DNA from: Candidatus Aerophobota bacterium
Lineage (GTDB): Bacteria > Aerophobota > Aerophobia > Aerophobales > AE-B3A
Length of the DNA stretch: 19,744 bases
Direction of reading: 5' to 3'
Assembly (NCBI GenBank): GCA_004376485.1
Contig: SOJT01000184.1
Coordinates: 1-19,744, forward strand
How positions within the stretch are numbered: the stretch's first letter is position 1; every line of letters begins with the position of its first letter. The notes beneath the pieces are model-generated. The model searched no databases and was not told where the DNA came from. It was given only the letters and a program-made list of their open reading frames with translations. Both the position numbers and the translations under genes were made by a program. Shown here one piece after another: positions 1 to 6,572 of this stretch.

Positions 1-88
1 AAACTCTCTTTTTCCTTAAGCTATAGCAGAATCTTTGTCTTACGTCAAGAAATCTTTAGTATGACCAGTGTAGGTCTTGTCATCTAAA

Positions 89-116
89 TTGACCGATGAA
101 AAATTTCTGCTAGAGT
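89..116 (+). promoter_or_regulatory. Probable sigma-70-type promoter of rpoD/sigA
   Basis: A -35 box TTGACC (89-94) and a -10 box TAGAGT (111-116) are separated by 16 bases. The bases TGC directly before the -10 box form an extended -10 motif. Transcription would start near 123, leaving a leader of about 40 bases with a strong AAGGAGGGGG ribosome binding site (142-150 region). This is pattern matching only. It is the best promoter-like sequence ahead of the rightward block and could drive all six genes up to rplI. Confidence 0.5.
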
Positions 117-162
117 AAGCGAAATGTCCCGTTAATCGAAAAAGGAGGGGGTCCTATAAGAG

Positions 163-1353
163 ATGCTCTCCTTTGACGAGGAGATATTCGTGGATAGACA
201 AACAGGAAATGATACTGAGGGATCCTCTTTGAGTACGATAAGCAGGTACCTGGGAGAAATAGGCAAAACTCCCCTGCTTACCCGGGAAGGGGAAGTGATG
301 CTGGGGAAAAGGATACAAGAGGGCAAACGAAACTTTATCTACGGGGTAGTAGAGGCAGCGGGACTTATCAAAAATAACTCGTATCTTTTGAGTCTGTTTA
401 AGAAAAAAGGCGGATTGGAGAAAGATCTGGATAATGTAGAAAAGGATCTAGATAGAGTAAGAGAGATAGCTGATTTTCTAGAAGCCGAGAGGAAGAAGCT
501 TCAGCAAATAAAGCCAGGAGAGGCCAGAGAGAGAGTAGAACAAATTCTGGAGGAGATTAAAAAGGCAAGATCTGTTTATGAGACATATAGAAAGAAAATG
601 ATGGAGGCCAATCTACGTTTGGTAGTAAGCTTTGCTAAAAAGTACATAAGGAGAGGAGTCCCCTTTTCTGATCTTATTCAAGAAGGTAATATTGGTCTTT
701 CCCGGGCGGTAGATAAATTTGATTATAGGTCAGGAAAAAGATTCAGCACTTATGCCAGTTGGTGGATCCGTCAGGCATTATCTAGAGCTATTACCGATCA
801 ATCTCAGAGTATCCGTATTCCCGTCCACATAGCTCATCTCATGCGGAAACTTAGCAGAATTTCCCGGCAACTGGAGCAGGAGCTAGGTAGAGAGCCTTCT
901 TCCGAGGAAATTGCTGAGCGGGCGGATATTCCCCTTCAGAGGATCAGGGAAACAATGGTGGTAGGCCAGGCTACGGTGTCCATTGATACATTAGTGGGAG
1001 AAGATAAGGATACTCCTATGATTGACTTCGTTTCTGACTCTAGCATTCCTCCCCCGGTATATAAGGTTACTTTGGATATGCTGAAGGAAGAGGTAAAGGG
1101 CCTGTTGGAAGAAGTTATCAAAGATGAGCGCGAGTCAGATATATTAAAACTTCGTTTTGGATTAGAGAAGAAAGAGAACCATTCCTTACGAGAAATTGGG
1201 AGAAAATATGGAGTCAGCAGGGAGAGGATCAGGCAAATCCAGGAGAGAGCTTTGAGAAAATTGAGGGTTGAAGCTGAGAAAAGAGGCTTAAGAAGCTATT
1301 TGGAGCTACTTGATATGCTCAGAACAACCCTGGAAGAAAGCTATGCTGACTGA
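163..1353 (+). CDS. rpoD: RNA polymerase primary sigma factor (RpoD/SigA)
   Basis: Primary (housekeeping) sigma factor that directs RNA polymerase to -10/-35 promoters; 396 residues. Region 1.2 lies at about 24-60. Region 2 at about 145-215 carries LRLVVSFAKKY, DLIQEGNIGL and the -10-reading FSTYASWWIRQA segment (195-205). Region 3 (about 216-295) begins with the SIRIPVHIAHLM block. Region 4.2 at about 340-370 has the helix-turn-helix HSLREIGRKYGVSRERIRQIQ that contacts the -35 box. The protein is compact: region 1.1 is missing, and the non-conserved segment between 1.2 and 2.1 (about 65-145) is short, charged and coiled-coil-like. Ser180 stands where many primary sigmas have Met (GLMKAV), a small oddity. 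An in-frame TAA six bases before the ATG makes this the first possible start, and AAGGAGGGGG precedes it. dnaG, the usual neighbour, is not visible upstream. RpoD is favoured over an alternative sigma because regions 1.2, 2, 3 and 4 are all present. Confidence 0.95.
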   Translation: MLSFDEEIFVDRQTGNDTEGSSLSTISRYLGEIGKTPLLTREGEVMLGKRIQEGKRNFIYGVVEAAGLIKNNSYLLSLFKKKGGLEKDLDNVEKDLDRVREIADFLEAERKKLQQIKPGEARERVEQILEEIKKARSVYETYRKKMMEANLRLVVSFAKKYIRRGVPFSDLIQEGNIGLSRAVDKFDYRSGKRFSTYASWWIRQALSRAITDQSQSIRIPVHIAHLMRKLSRISRQLEQELGREPSSEEIAERADIPLQRIRETMVVGQATVSIDTLVGEDKDTPMIDFVSDSSIPPPVYKVTLDMLKEEVKGLLEEVIKDERESDILKLRFGLEKKENHSLREIGRKYGVSRERIRQIQERALRKLRVEAEKRGLRSYLELLDMLRTTLEESYAD

Positions 1354-1367
1354 AGTGAGGATGATCT

Positions 1368-2465
1368 TTGGCCAATCTTTCCGTGGGGATAATTGGTTTA
1401 CCTAATGCGGGGAAATCCACTTTATTTAATGCCCTTACCCATACTAAAGCACAGGTAGCCAGTTTTCCCTTCACTACTGTTTCTCCTAATGTGGGCATGG
1501 TTTCTGTTCCTGATGATCGATTGGATAAGTTAGCTCGGTTAATTAATCCCCAAAAGGTAACTCCAGCGGCAGTTGAGTTTGTTGATGTGGCCGGTCTGGT
1601 GAGAGGTGCCCATAAGGGAGAAGGGCTTGGCAATGAATTTCTCTCACGCATAAGGGGTATGGATGTTCTGGTTGAAGTGGTAAGATGCTTTCAGAGAGAT
1701 GAGGTTGCTCATCCCGAAGGAAAGGTAGATCCAGTAAGTGATATACAAATTATCGAACTAGAGCTTATTTTGTCAGATCTTGAGATGCTTCAGCGAAAAT
1801 TGACAAAACTTCACAAACTGGTAAAATCCACCCCAAAGGAGAATGAAGACAGGCTCATTCTCTTGCAAAGAGCCAAGGAGCATCTTGAGGAAGCTAAGTC
1901 ATTAAGGAAAGTCCTTTCGGAAGAAGAAAGCCACAAGTTAAAGGAAGAGGATTTCTTGACCACCAAACCCTTGGTATATGTAGCTAATGTGGGTGAAGAT
2001 GATCTTACTTCTCCTTCCCCTCTTCTTAGGCAGCTCAGGCAATATTTACTAAGGGAAGGGGAGGAGGGAATAGAAATATGTGCTGAGTTAGAGGAAGAAC
2101 TGGGGGATCTTTTGCCTGAGGAGAAAGAAGAATTCTTGAGGGAGCTGGGTATAAAAGAAGAGGGGCTTACCAGGCTTTTGAAGAGAACTTATCCGCTCCT
2201 CAATTTGATAACCTTCTTTACCATTACTGGAGGTCAGGAAGTAAGAGCATGGCCTTTTCAGAAGGGAGGTATGTCCCATAAGGCTGCTGGAAAGGTTCAT
2301 TCAGATATGGAAAGAGGATTTATTCGAGCCGAGGTAATTCCTGCGAAGGAACTTCTGGAAATAGGATCTTTCAAAGTAGCCAAAGAAGAGGGAAAGATGA
2401 GGACAGAAGGAAAGAAATACCGGGTAGAAGATGGTGATGTAATACATTTTATCTTCAGTGAGTAG
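1368..2465 (+). CDS. ychF: Ribosome-associated ATPase YchF (Obg-family, OLA1-like)
   Basis: YchF is a cytoplasmic P-loop NTPase of the Obg family that unusually prefers ATP to GTP and associates with ribosomes; it is linked to translation start fidelity and stress responses. The 365-residue length is normal. The P-loop GLPNAGKST lies at 10-18, the G3 motif DVAGLVRGA at 73-81, and the altered G4 motif NVGE at 207-210 replaces the GTPase NKxD, which is the YchF hallmark. A charged coiled-coil-like segment (about 135-195) is followed by the C-terminal TGS domain (about 280-363). The start is TTG, with GTGAGG about 10 bases upstream; the encoded MANLSVGIIGLPNAGKS aligns well with the family, so no nearer start is needed. 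It follows rpoD after 14 bases and precedes rpsF by 33, so co-transcription is likely. Confidence 0.95.
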   Translation: MANLSVGIIGLPNAGKSTLFNALTHTKAQVASFPFTTVSPNVGMVSVPDDRLDKLARLINPQKVTPAAVEFVDVAGLVRGAHKGEGLGNEFLSRIRGMDVLVEVVRCFQRDEVAHPEGKVDPVSDIQIIELELILSDLEMLQRKLTKLHKLVKSTPKENEDRLILLQRAKEHLEEAKSLRKVLSEEESHKLKEEDFLTTKPLVYVANVGEDDLTSPSPLLRQLRQYLLREGEEGIEICAELEEELGDLLPEEKEEFLRELGIKEEGLTRLLKRTYPLLNLITFFTITGGQEVRAWPFQKGGMSHKAAGKVHSDMERGFIRAEVIPAKELLEIGSFKVAKEEGKMRTEGKKYRVEDGDVIHFIFSE

Positions 2466-2498
2466 ATAGCCTGCCAGCAGGGGAGGTGGATTTTAGCA

Positions 2499-2855
2499 AT
2501 GGATACTTATGAGGTTATTCTAGCTTTTCAGCCAGAGTTGGACGAGGAAATAAGGAAGGCGACTTTAGAAAAGTTAGAAAGTATTATTTCAGATGGGAAG
2601 GGGAAAATAGAAGATTTGAATCAACTAGGGATGCGCAAATTCGCCTATGAGGTAAAAAAGGCCAAGGAAGGGTTTTTTGTTCTGGCCAGTTTTCAAACAG
2701 AGCCATCTCAAATTAGCCGAATTAGAGAATTCCTGAACTCAGATGAGGTAATAGTAAGAGCTATGTTAACAAAGCAAAGAATTCCTGTAAAGGGGGAGAA
2801 GGATGGCCAATCTGAACAGAGTGCTGTTGATAGGGCGTCTCACCAGAGAACCTGA
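2499..2855 (+). CDS. rpsF: 30S ribosomal protein S6
   Basis: S6 binds 16S rRNA as a heterodimer with S18 on the small-subunit platform. The N-terminal MDTYEVILAFQPELDEE and the central GMRKFAYEVKKAKEGFFVLASF core are typical. The conserved domain ends near residue 100 (VRAMLTKQR). The last 17 or so codons (KGEKDGQSEQSAVDRASHQRT region) lie inside the start of ssb in another frame, so the tail is probably dictated by the ssb sequence. S6 tails vary widely among bacteria, so 118 residues is acceptable. GGGAGG at 2481-2486 serves as ribosome binding site, about 12 bases from the ATG. A small inverted repeat (2470-2481) lies just before it. The downstream order ssb, rpsR, rplI is the classic operon; in several bacteria the S6:S18 pair represses this operon through a leader RNA structure, which I cannot confirm here. 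Confidence 0.95.
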   Translation: MDTYEVILAFQPELDEEIRKATLEKLESIISDGKGKIEDLNQLGMRKFAYEVKKAKEGFFVLASFQTEPSQISRIREFLNSDEVIVRAMLTKQRIPVKGEKDGQSEQSAVDRASHQRT

Positions 2856-3237
2856 GTTGCGGTATACTCCTGATGGAACCCCGGTCGCCAACTTCACTAT
2901 TGCTGTGAATCGTTCTTTTACAAATCAGCAGGGGGAAAGAGAAGCCGATTTTATTCCTATTGTGGTCTGGAGGAAGCAAGCTGAGCAATGTGCAGAATAC
3001 CTATCTAAGGGAAGTGAGGTAGTGGTAGATGGTAGGCTGCAGATAAGGTCTTACGAAGATCGAGACGGAATAAAGAGAAAGAAAAGCGAGATAGTCGCCT
3101 GGAGGGTGCAATTTTTGGGAAGATTGAAGAAAGAAGAACCGTCACCTGAAGAACCGACCGAGGCAGAAATAGATAAAGTTCCCGTAGATGAGGATGAGAC
3201 GAGGGAAAAGAATAGCTCGCTCGACGAGGAAACCTAA
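2803..3237 (+). CDS. ssb: Single-stranded DNA-binding protein
   Basis: SSB coats single-stranded DNA in replication, repair and recombination. Residues 1-105 form one OB-fold: the start MANLNRVLLIGRLTREPELR, the GTPVANFTIAVNR strand and the DFIPIVVWRKQAE strand are standard. The tail (about 108-144) is acidic and polar but ends in SSLDEET. It lacks the canonical C-terminal DDIPF-like tip through which SSB recruits partner proteins, and the bases after the stop encode no such tip in any frame. The ATG follows AGGGGGAGAAGG and lies inside rpsF, overlapping it by 53 bases in the +1 frame. This start fits the conserved N-terminus exactly, so the overlap is real. rpsR follows after 27 bases. Confidence 0.93.
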   Translation: MANLNRVLLIGRLTREPELRYTPDGTPVANFTIAVNRSFTNQQGEREADFIPIVVWRKQAEQCAEYLSKGSEVVVDGRLQIRSYEDRDGIKRKKSEIVAWRVQFLGRLKKEEPSPEEPTEAEIDKVPVDEDETREKNSSLDEET

Positions 3238-3250
3238 TTCTACGAGAGAA

Positions 3251-3260
3251 AAAGGAGAAG
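3251..3260 (+). promoter_or_regulatory. Ribosome binding site that decides the rpsR start
   Basis: The sequence AAAGGAGAAG ends four bases before the TTG at 3265 and ten before the ATG at 3271. The core GGAG is at normal spacing (about 7-8 bases) from the TTG and somewhat far from the ATG, so TTG is preferred, giving MAMRS at the N-terminus. The ATG, two codons later, remains possible. Confidence 0.5.
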
Positions 3261-3264
3261 TGCA

Positions 3265-3489
3265 TTGGCCATGAGATCTATGTTTAGAAGAAGAAGAAAG
3301 GTATGTAGTTTCTGTCATTCCAAAGATGGCTCCATAGACTATCGAAAGGTGAATGTACTGCATCACTATATAGATACCAGGGCCAGGATAAAAAACAGGA
3401 GACGTACGGGAGTATGTGCTAAACATCAGAGGGTATTGTCCAAAGCAATCAAGAGAGCCAGGGAAATGGCTCTCTTACCATATAAGTAG
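3265..3489 (+). CDS. rpsR: 30S ribosomal protein S18, zinc-binding (C+) form
   Basis: S18 partners S6 on the small-subunit platform. The 74 residues begin with a very basic run, then CSFC (14-17), IDYRKVNVLHHYI (about 24-36) and the conserved C-terminal GVCAKHQRVLSKAIKRARE block. Cys14, Cys17, Cys51 and His54 make a likely zinc site, typical of the C+ paralogue; many bacteria carry only the cysteine-free form. The start is probably the TTG at 3265, with ATG 3271 as an alternative two codons shorter. It follows ssb by 27 bases. The stop is followed by a T-run (about 3510-3516), but I see no GC-rich stem before it, so I do not call a terminator. Confidence 0.95.
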   Translation: MAMRSMFRRRRKVCSFCHSKDGSIDYRKVNVLHHYIDTRARIKNRRRTGVCAKHQRVLSKAIKRAREMALLPYK

Positions 3490-3553
3490 GATTTACCAAT
3501 ATTTGCAAGTTTTTTTCACATATCTTCACTCATCGAAATCTCATAGAGGTGAA

Positions 3554-3581
3554 CCCTCCTAGAGAATTCTCTTTAGGAGGG
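3554..3581 (+). repeat. Inverted repeat in the rpsR-rplI intergenic region
   Basis: CCCTCCTA (3554-3561) and TAGGAGGG (3574-3581) are perfect reverse complements. The inner bases 3562-3571 form a second palindrome (GAGAATTCTC), so the whole can fold into a stem with a small TT bulge. There is no T-run on either side, so it does not look like an intrinsic terminator. The right arm contains a Shine-Dalgarno-like AGGAGGG, but no start codon follows at a usable distance; the rplI ATG is 60 bases away. The rest of the 151-base gap (3490-3640) shows no gene. Confidence 0.6.
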
Positions 3582-3640
3582 CGCGCGGACAGAACCTTCT
3601 TTCTAACGGGGTGAAGACAGAGGTAAGAGGGGAGAAGAGA

Positions 3641-4099
3641 ATGAAAGTCATTCTGGAGAAGGATGTGGCAAGTCTGGGTATAAAGGGAACCGTTGTGGAG
3701 GTGGCCGATGGATACGCCCGTAATTACCTTCTTCCCAGGGGTATGGCCTTTAGAGCTACGCCAGGGAATATTGGGAGATGGGAAGAGATGAAAAGAGTGA
3801 GTGGACGAAAAAACGAGAAGGGAAAACTAAAGGCTCTCAAAATCGCAGAGAAGTTGAAAGGGCTTGAAATAGTAATGGAAAGGGAGATGGGGGAGGAAGG
3901 GAAGCTATTCGGAGTGATAACTACCCAGGATATTGTTGAGGAAATTAGGAGGAAATCCAACCTGGACATAGATCATCGAAAGGTCGAATTAGAAGAACCA
4001 ATTCGAGTAATTGGATCAAGGGAGGTGATCCTCAGACTTCATCCGGAGGTAAAAATTTCTCTAAAGGTAGAGGTTAAGAAGAAAGAAGGTGTCTCCTGA
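3641..4099 (+). CDS. rplI: 50S ribosomal protein L9
   Basis: L9 is a two-domain protein of the large subunit that spans from the L1 stalk base outward. The N-terminal domain (1-50) has MKVILEKDVASLGIKGTVVE and the DGYARNYLLPRG signature. A long connecting helix follows (about 50-80), then the C-terminal rRNA-binding domain with GKLFGVITTQDIVEEI. I set the start at ATG 3641, because L9 proteins begin MKVIL and GAGGGGAGAAG lies just before it. The GTG at 3611 would add ten residues with no counterpart in the family. From 3641 the protein is 152 residues, close to the usual 148-150. The final nine codons overlap the 3' end of murC on the opposite strand. Confidence 0.94.
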   Translation: MKVILEKDVASLGIKGTVVEVADGYARNYLLPRGMAFRATPGNIGRWEEMKRVSGRKNEKGKLKALKIAEKLKGLEIVMEREMGEEGKLFGVITTQDIVEEIRRKSNLDIDHRKVELEEPIRVIGSREVILRLHPEVKISLKVEVKKKEGVS

Positions 4100-5462
4100 G
4101 AAATTTCCTTCCTATCCTTCCAATGTCACCGGCCCCTAAAGTGATGATTAAGTCTCCTTCCTTAGATCTATCCTCCAAGAAATTCAGAATTTCTTCTTCA
4201 GATGAAAAGTAATAGGTATCTTTGCCTCTAGTTTCTCTAACTCTTTCAAAAAGCAACTTTCCATCTATGTCAGGGATGGGAGTCTCTCCTGCCGGATAGA
4301 TAGGGGTTAAAAGAAGAATGTCTGCTTCTCTGAAAGCATGGGCAAATTTGAAGAGAAGAATTTTAGTCCGGCTATAACGATGGGGCTGAAAGACCGCAAC
4401 TACTCGCCTTCGTAGTCGCCGAGCCGTTTTTAAAATAGCCTTAATTTCGGTAGGGTGGTGAGCATAGTCATCCACCACCAGGATGTCGGAGGAAGTCTTA
4501 CCTATACACTCAAACCTTCTCTTAATTCCACCAAAGGAAAGAATGGCTTTTTTTATGTTCTTCCACGGGATATCCAAAGCTAGAGCTGTTGCAATGGCTC
4601 CTAGTGAATTATACACGTTGTATTCGCCAGGGAGTGGTATCCCTACTTTTCCCAATAACTTGCCCTTGTACACAGGAGTATAAAATGATGAGAACCCTTC
4701 AAGCGTAATTTGTTCAGCTAAAAGATCAGCCTGAGGCCTCGTCCCAAAGGTGATTATTTTCTGGGAAGAGGATAGCTGAATCCTGCCTAGTAGATCTCTT
4801 AAATTTCGATCATCTTTGTTTACTATTAATATCCCTCCGGGTTTCAAGTTCTGGGCAAATTGTAGGAAGGCCCGGCGAATTTTATCTCTTGAGCCATAGT
4901 AATCCAAATGATCATCCTCGAGATTGGTGAGAACCGAGATTTTTGGCTGCATAAGTAGAAAAGAACCATCGGATTCATCGCTCTCTGCCACCACCCATTC
5001 CCCTTTTCCTAATTTACTATTTCCTCCAATGTCGCTAAATTCCCCTCCAATGACCATAGTGGGATCTTTATCATCCTCACTAAGGATGGAGCAAATAAGA
5101 GAGGTGGTAGTGGTCTTTCCATGGGTTCCGGCGACGATGATACCCTCACTTTTATTAGTAAGATGGGCGAGAAGACTTCCCCGAGGAACAACAGGGATTT
5201 TTTTCACTTTTGCCTCTAAGAGCTCTGGATTATGGGAAGAAATGGCGGATGAGGTTACCACCAGGTTAGCTTTGCCAATATGAGAGGGATGATGTCCTTG
5301 ATAGATATCGGCTCCCCGCATCGCCAGATCTTTGGTGAGAGGGTTCAGTCTTACATCGGATCCGGAAATCTGGTACCCCATACTGAACAACACTTTGGCC
5401 AAACCACTCATTCCTACTCCTCCGATTCCTATAAAATGGATGGACCTTACCCCTTTTAACAT
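4074..5462 (-). CDS. murC: UDP-N-acetylmuramate--L-alanine ligase
   Basis: MurC adds L-alanine to UDP-MurNAc using ATP, the first step of the peptidoglycan stem peptide, in the cytoplasm. The 462 residues are normal for the family. The N-terminal UDP-binding domain has HFIGIGGVGMSG (9-20) and ISGSD (32-36). The central Mur ligase domain has the ATP loop AGTHGKTTTT (111-120). The segment EDDHLDYYGS and the C-terminal VVDDYAHHPTEIKA and FQPHRYSRT motifs are diagnostic of MurC. The ATG abuts the murG stop (TAAATG), and GGGGAAAA supplies the ribosome binding site within the end of murG. It is the last leftward gene, and its final 26 bases overlap rplI tail to tail with no room for a terminator. 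murB, ftsQ and ftsZ, common neighbours, are not in the window. Confidence 0.96.
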   Translation of the reverse strand: MLKGVRSIHFIGIGGVGMSGLAKVLFSMGYQISGSDVRLNPLTKDLAMRGADIYQGHHPSHIGKANLVVTSSAISSHNPELLEAKVKKIPVVPRGSLLAHLTNKSEGIIVAGTHGKTTTTSLICSILSEDDKDPTMVIGGEFSDIGGNSKLGKGEWVVAESDESDGSFLLMQPKISVLTNLEDDHLDYYGSRDKIRRAFLQFAQNLKPGGILIVNKDDRNLRDLLGRIQLSSSQKIITFGTRPQADLLAEQITLEGFSSFYTPVYKGKLLGKVGIPLPGEYNVYNSLGAIATALALDIPWKNIKKAILSFGGIKRRFECIGKTSSDILVVDDYAHHPTEIKAILKTARRLRRRVVAVFQPHRYSRTKILLFKFAHAFREADILLLTPIYPAGETPIPDIDGKLLFERVRETRGKDTYYFSSEEEILNFLEDRSKEGDLIITLGAGDIGRIGRKFLRRHLLSS

Positions 5463-6572
5463 TTAATTTTTCCCCAGATCCTGAATTAAACTAACTATTA
5501 TCTCGGTTGCTCGAGGTCGACCTAGCTGTTTGCTTTTTCTTCCCATCTTTTTGAGGAGATCCCGATTCCTCAGGAGCTTCAGAATACTCGCCATTAGTTT
5601 TTTTGCTGCAAGGTCTTTCTCCGAGATGGTGTAGGCAGCTCCCTGAGCCTCAAGATATCTGGCATTCTCCATCTGATGACAATCTGTGGCATAGGGGTAA
5701 GGAATTAGGATAGCTGGCAGGCCCCGGCCGGTGATTTCCGCAAGTGTAGTTGCTCCACTTCGGCATATTACAAGATCAGCAGCGGCATAGGCATACTGGA
5801 TCTGGGATAGATATTCCCGTACCAGAGAGGAGACTCCTGTCAATTTAAGACATTCTCTTACCCATTCAAGATCTTTTCGGCCAGTGATAAAGATAACCTG
5901 GATGTTCTTCAGACGTTTTTCTTTTTTTAAAAGATTAATAGTTTCAATTCCCACTCGATTAAGAGTATGAGCTCCTTGACTACCTCCCAGAAAAAAAAGG
6001 GTAAACGTGCCTTGTTTCAAACCCAGAGTCCTCAGAGCTTTTTCTTTAGAGGCTTTCAGAATTTCGGGACGGATAGGATTGCCCATAAGATAGATCTTAT
6101 CTATCTCGGAGGAAGGGAGAAATTTCTTGGTTTGAGGAAAGCTAATGGCTATTCGAGAGGCAAATCTGGCCAGAAATCTATTAGTTAGGGAAAGGTTTAC
6201 ATTTTGTTCACAGATAAGACTTTTGATTCCTAAAAAATAGGAGAGGATGACTGTAGGGAAAGAATGGTAACTGCCCATTCCCACTACCACATGAGGTCTG
6301 AAGCGAATCAGGACAAAAAAGATCTGAAAAAAGGATAAAGTGAGGTTCCAGGCAAAGCCTATCTGTTTTGCGGAAAACTTTCTGGGCCAGCTTTGCATGG
6401 AGATAGAGGTAAACTGTAGCCCGTGAGAGCTAAGAACTTTAGAATCCGTATCCCTGTTTCCTCCTACCCAAAGAACTCGAACATCCGGGATATTTTCCTT
6501 AAGATAGAAAGCTATGGCCAACCCAGGAAAGATGTGCCCACCTGTTCCCCCCGCAGCTATGAGGACTCTCAT
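5463..6572 (-). CDS. murG: UDP-GlcNAc:lipid I N-acetylglucosaminyltransferase
   Basis: MurG transfers GlcNAc to lipid I to make lipid II on the inner face of the membrane, the last cytoplasmic step before flipping. The glycine-rich loop AAGGTGGHIFPGLAIA lies at 6-21. Residues near 120-125 (ICEQNV) and FFLGGSQGAHTLN (around 200) are typical. The donor-site block CRSGATTLAEITGRGLPAILIP is followed by ATDCHQMENARYL, matching the family DxHQxxNA motif. I chose ATG 6572: it forms an ATGA overlap with the secF stop, has AGGAGAG just upstream and gives the usual MRVLIAAGGTGGH start (369 residues). The longer reading from 6599 adds nine charged residues inside secF and is unlikely. The position after secDF and before murC suggests translational coupling of these envelope genes. 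Confidence 0.95.
   Translation of the reverse strand: MRVLIAAGGTGGHIFPGLAIAFYLKENIPDVRVLWVGGNRDTDSKVLSSHGLQFTSISMQSWPRKFSAKQIGFAWNLTLSFFQIFFVLIRFRPHVVVGMGSYHSFPTVILSYFLGIKSLICEQNVNLSLTNRFLARFASRIAISFPQTKKFLPSSEIDKIYLMGNPIRPEILKASKEKALRTLGLKQGTFTLFFLGGSQGAHTLNRVGIETINLLKKEKRLKNIQVIFITGRKDLEWVRECLKLTGVSSLVREYLSQIQYAYAAADLVICRSGATTLAEITGRGLPAILIPYPYATDCHQMENARYLEAQGAAYTISEKDLAAKKLMASILKLLRNRDLLKKMGRKSKQLGRPRATEIIVSLIQDLGKN

Noticed and set aside
1..88. Upstream gene end or second promoter at the left edge
   Set aside because: No coding frame is convincing, and the TTGTCT/TAGTAT boxes near 35-62 are too weak to call.
3490..3520. Terminator after rpsR from the seven-T run
   Set aside because: No GC-rich stem precedes the T-run.
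3611..3640. Longer L9 from the GTG at 3611
   Set aside because: The extra ten residues match nothing in the family, and the ATG at 3641 has a good ribosome binding site.
4924..5283. 119-codon open frame opposite murC
   Set aside because: It is the antisense shadow of a conserved gene, with no ribosome binding site and no recognisable domain.
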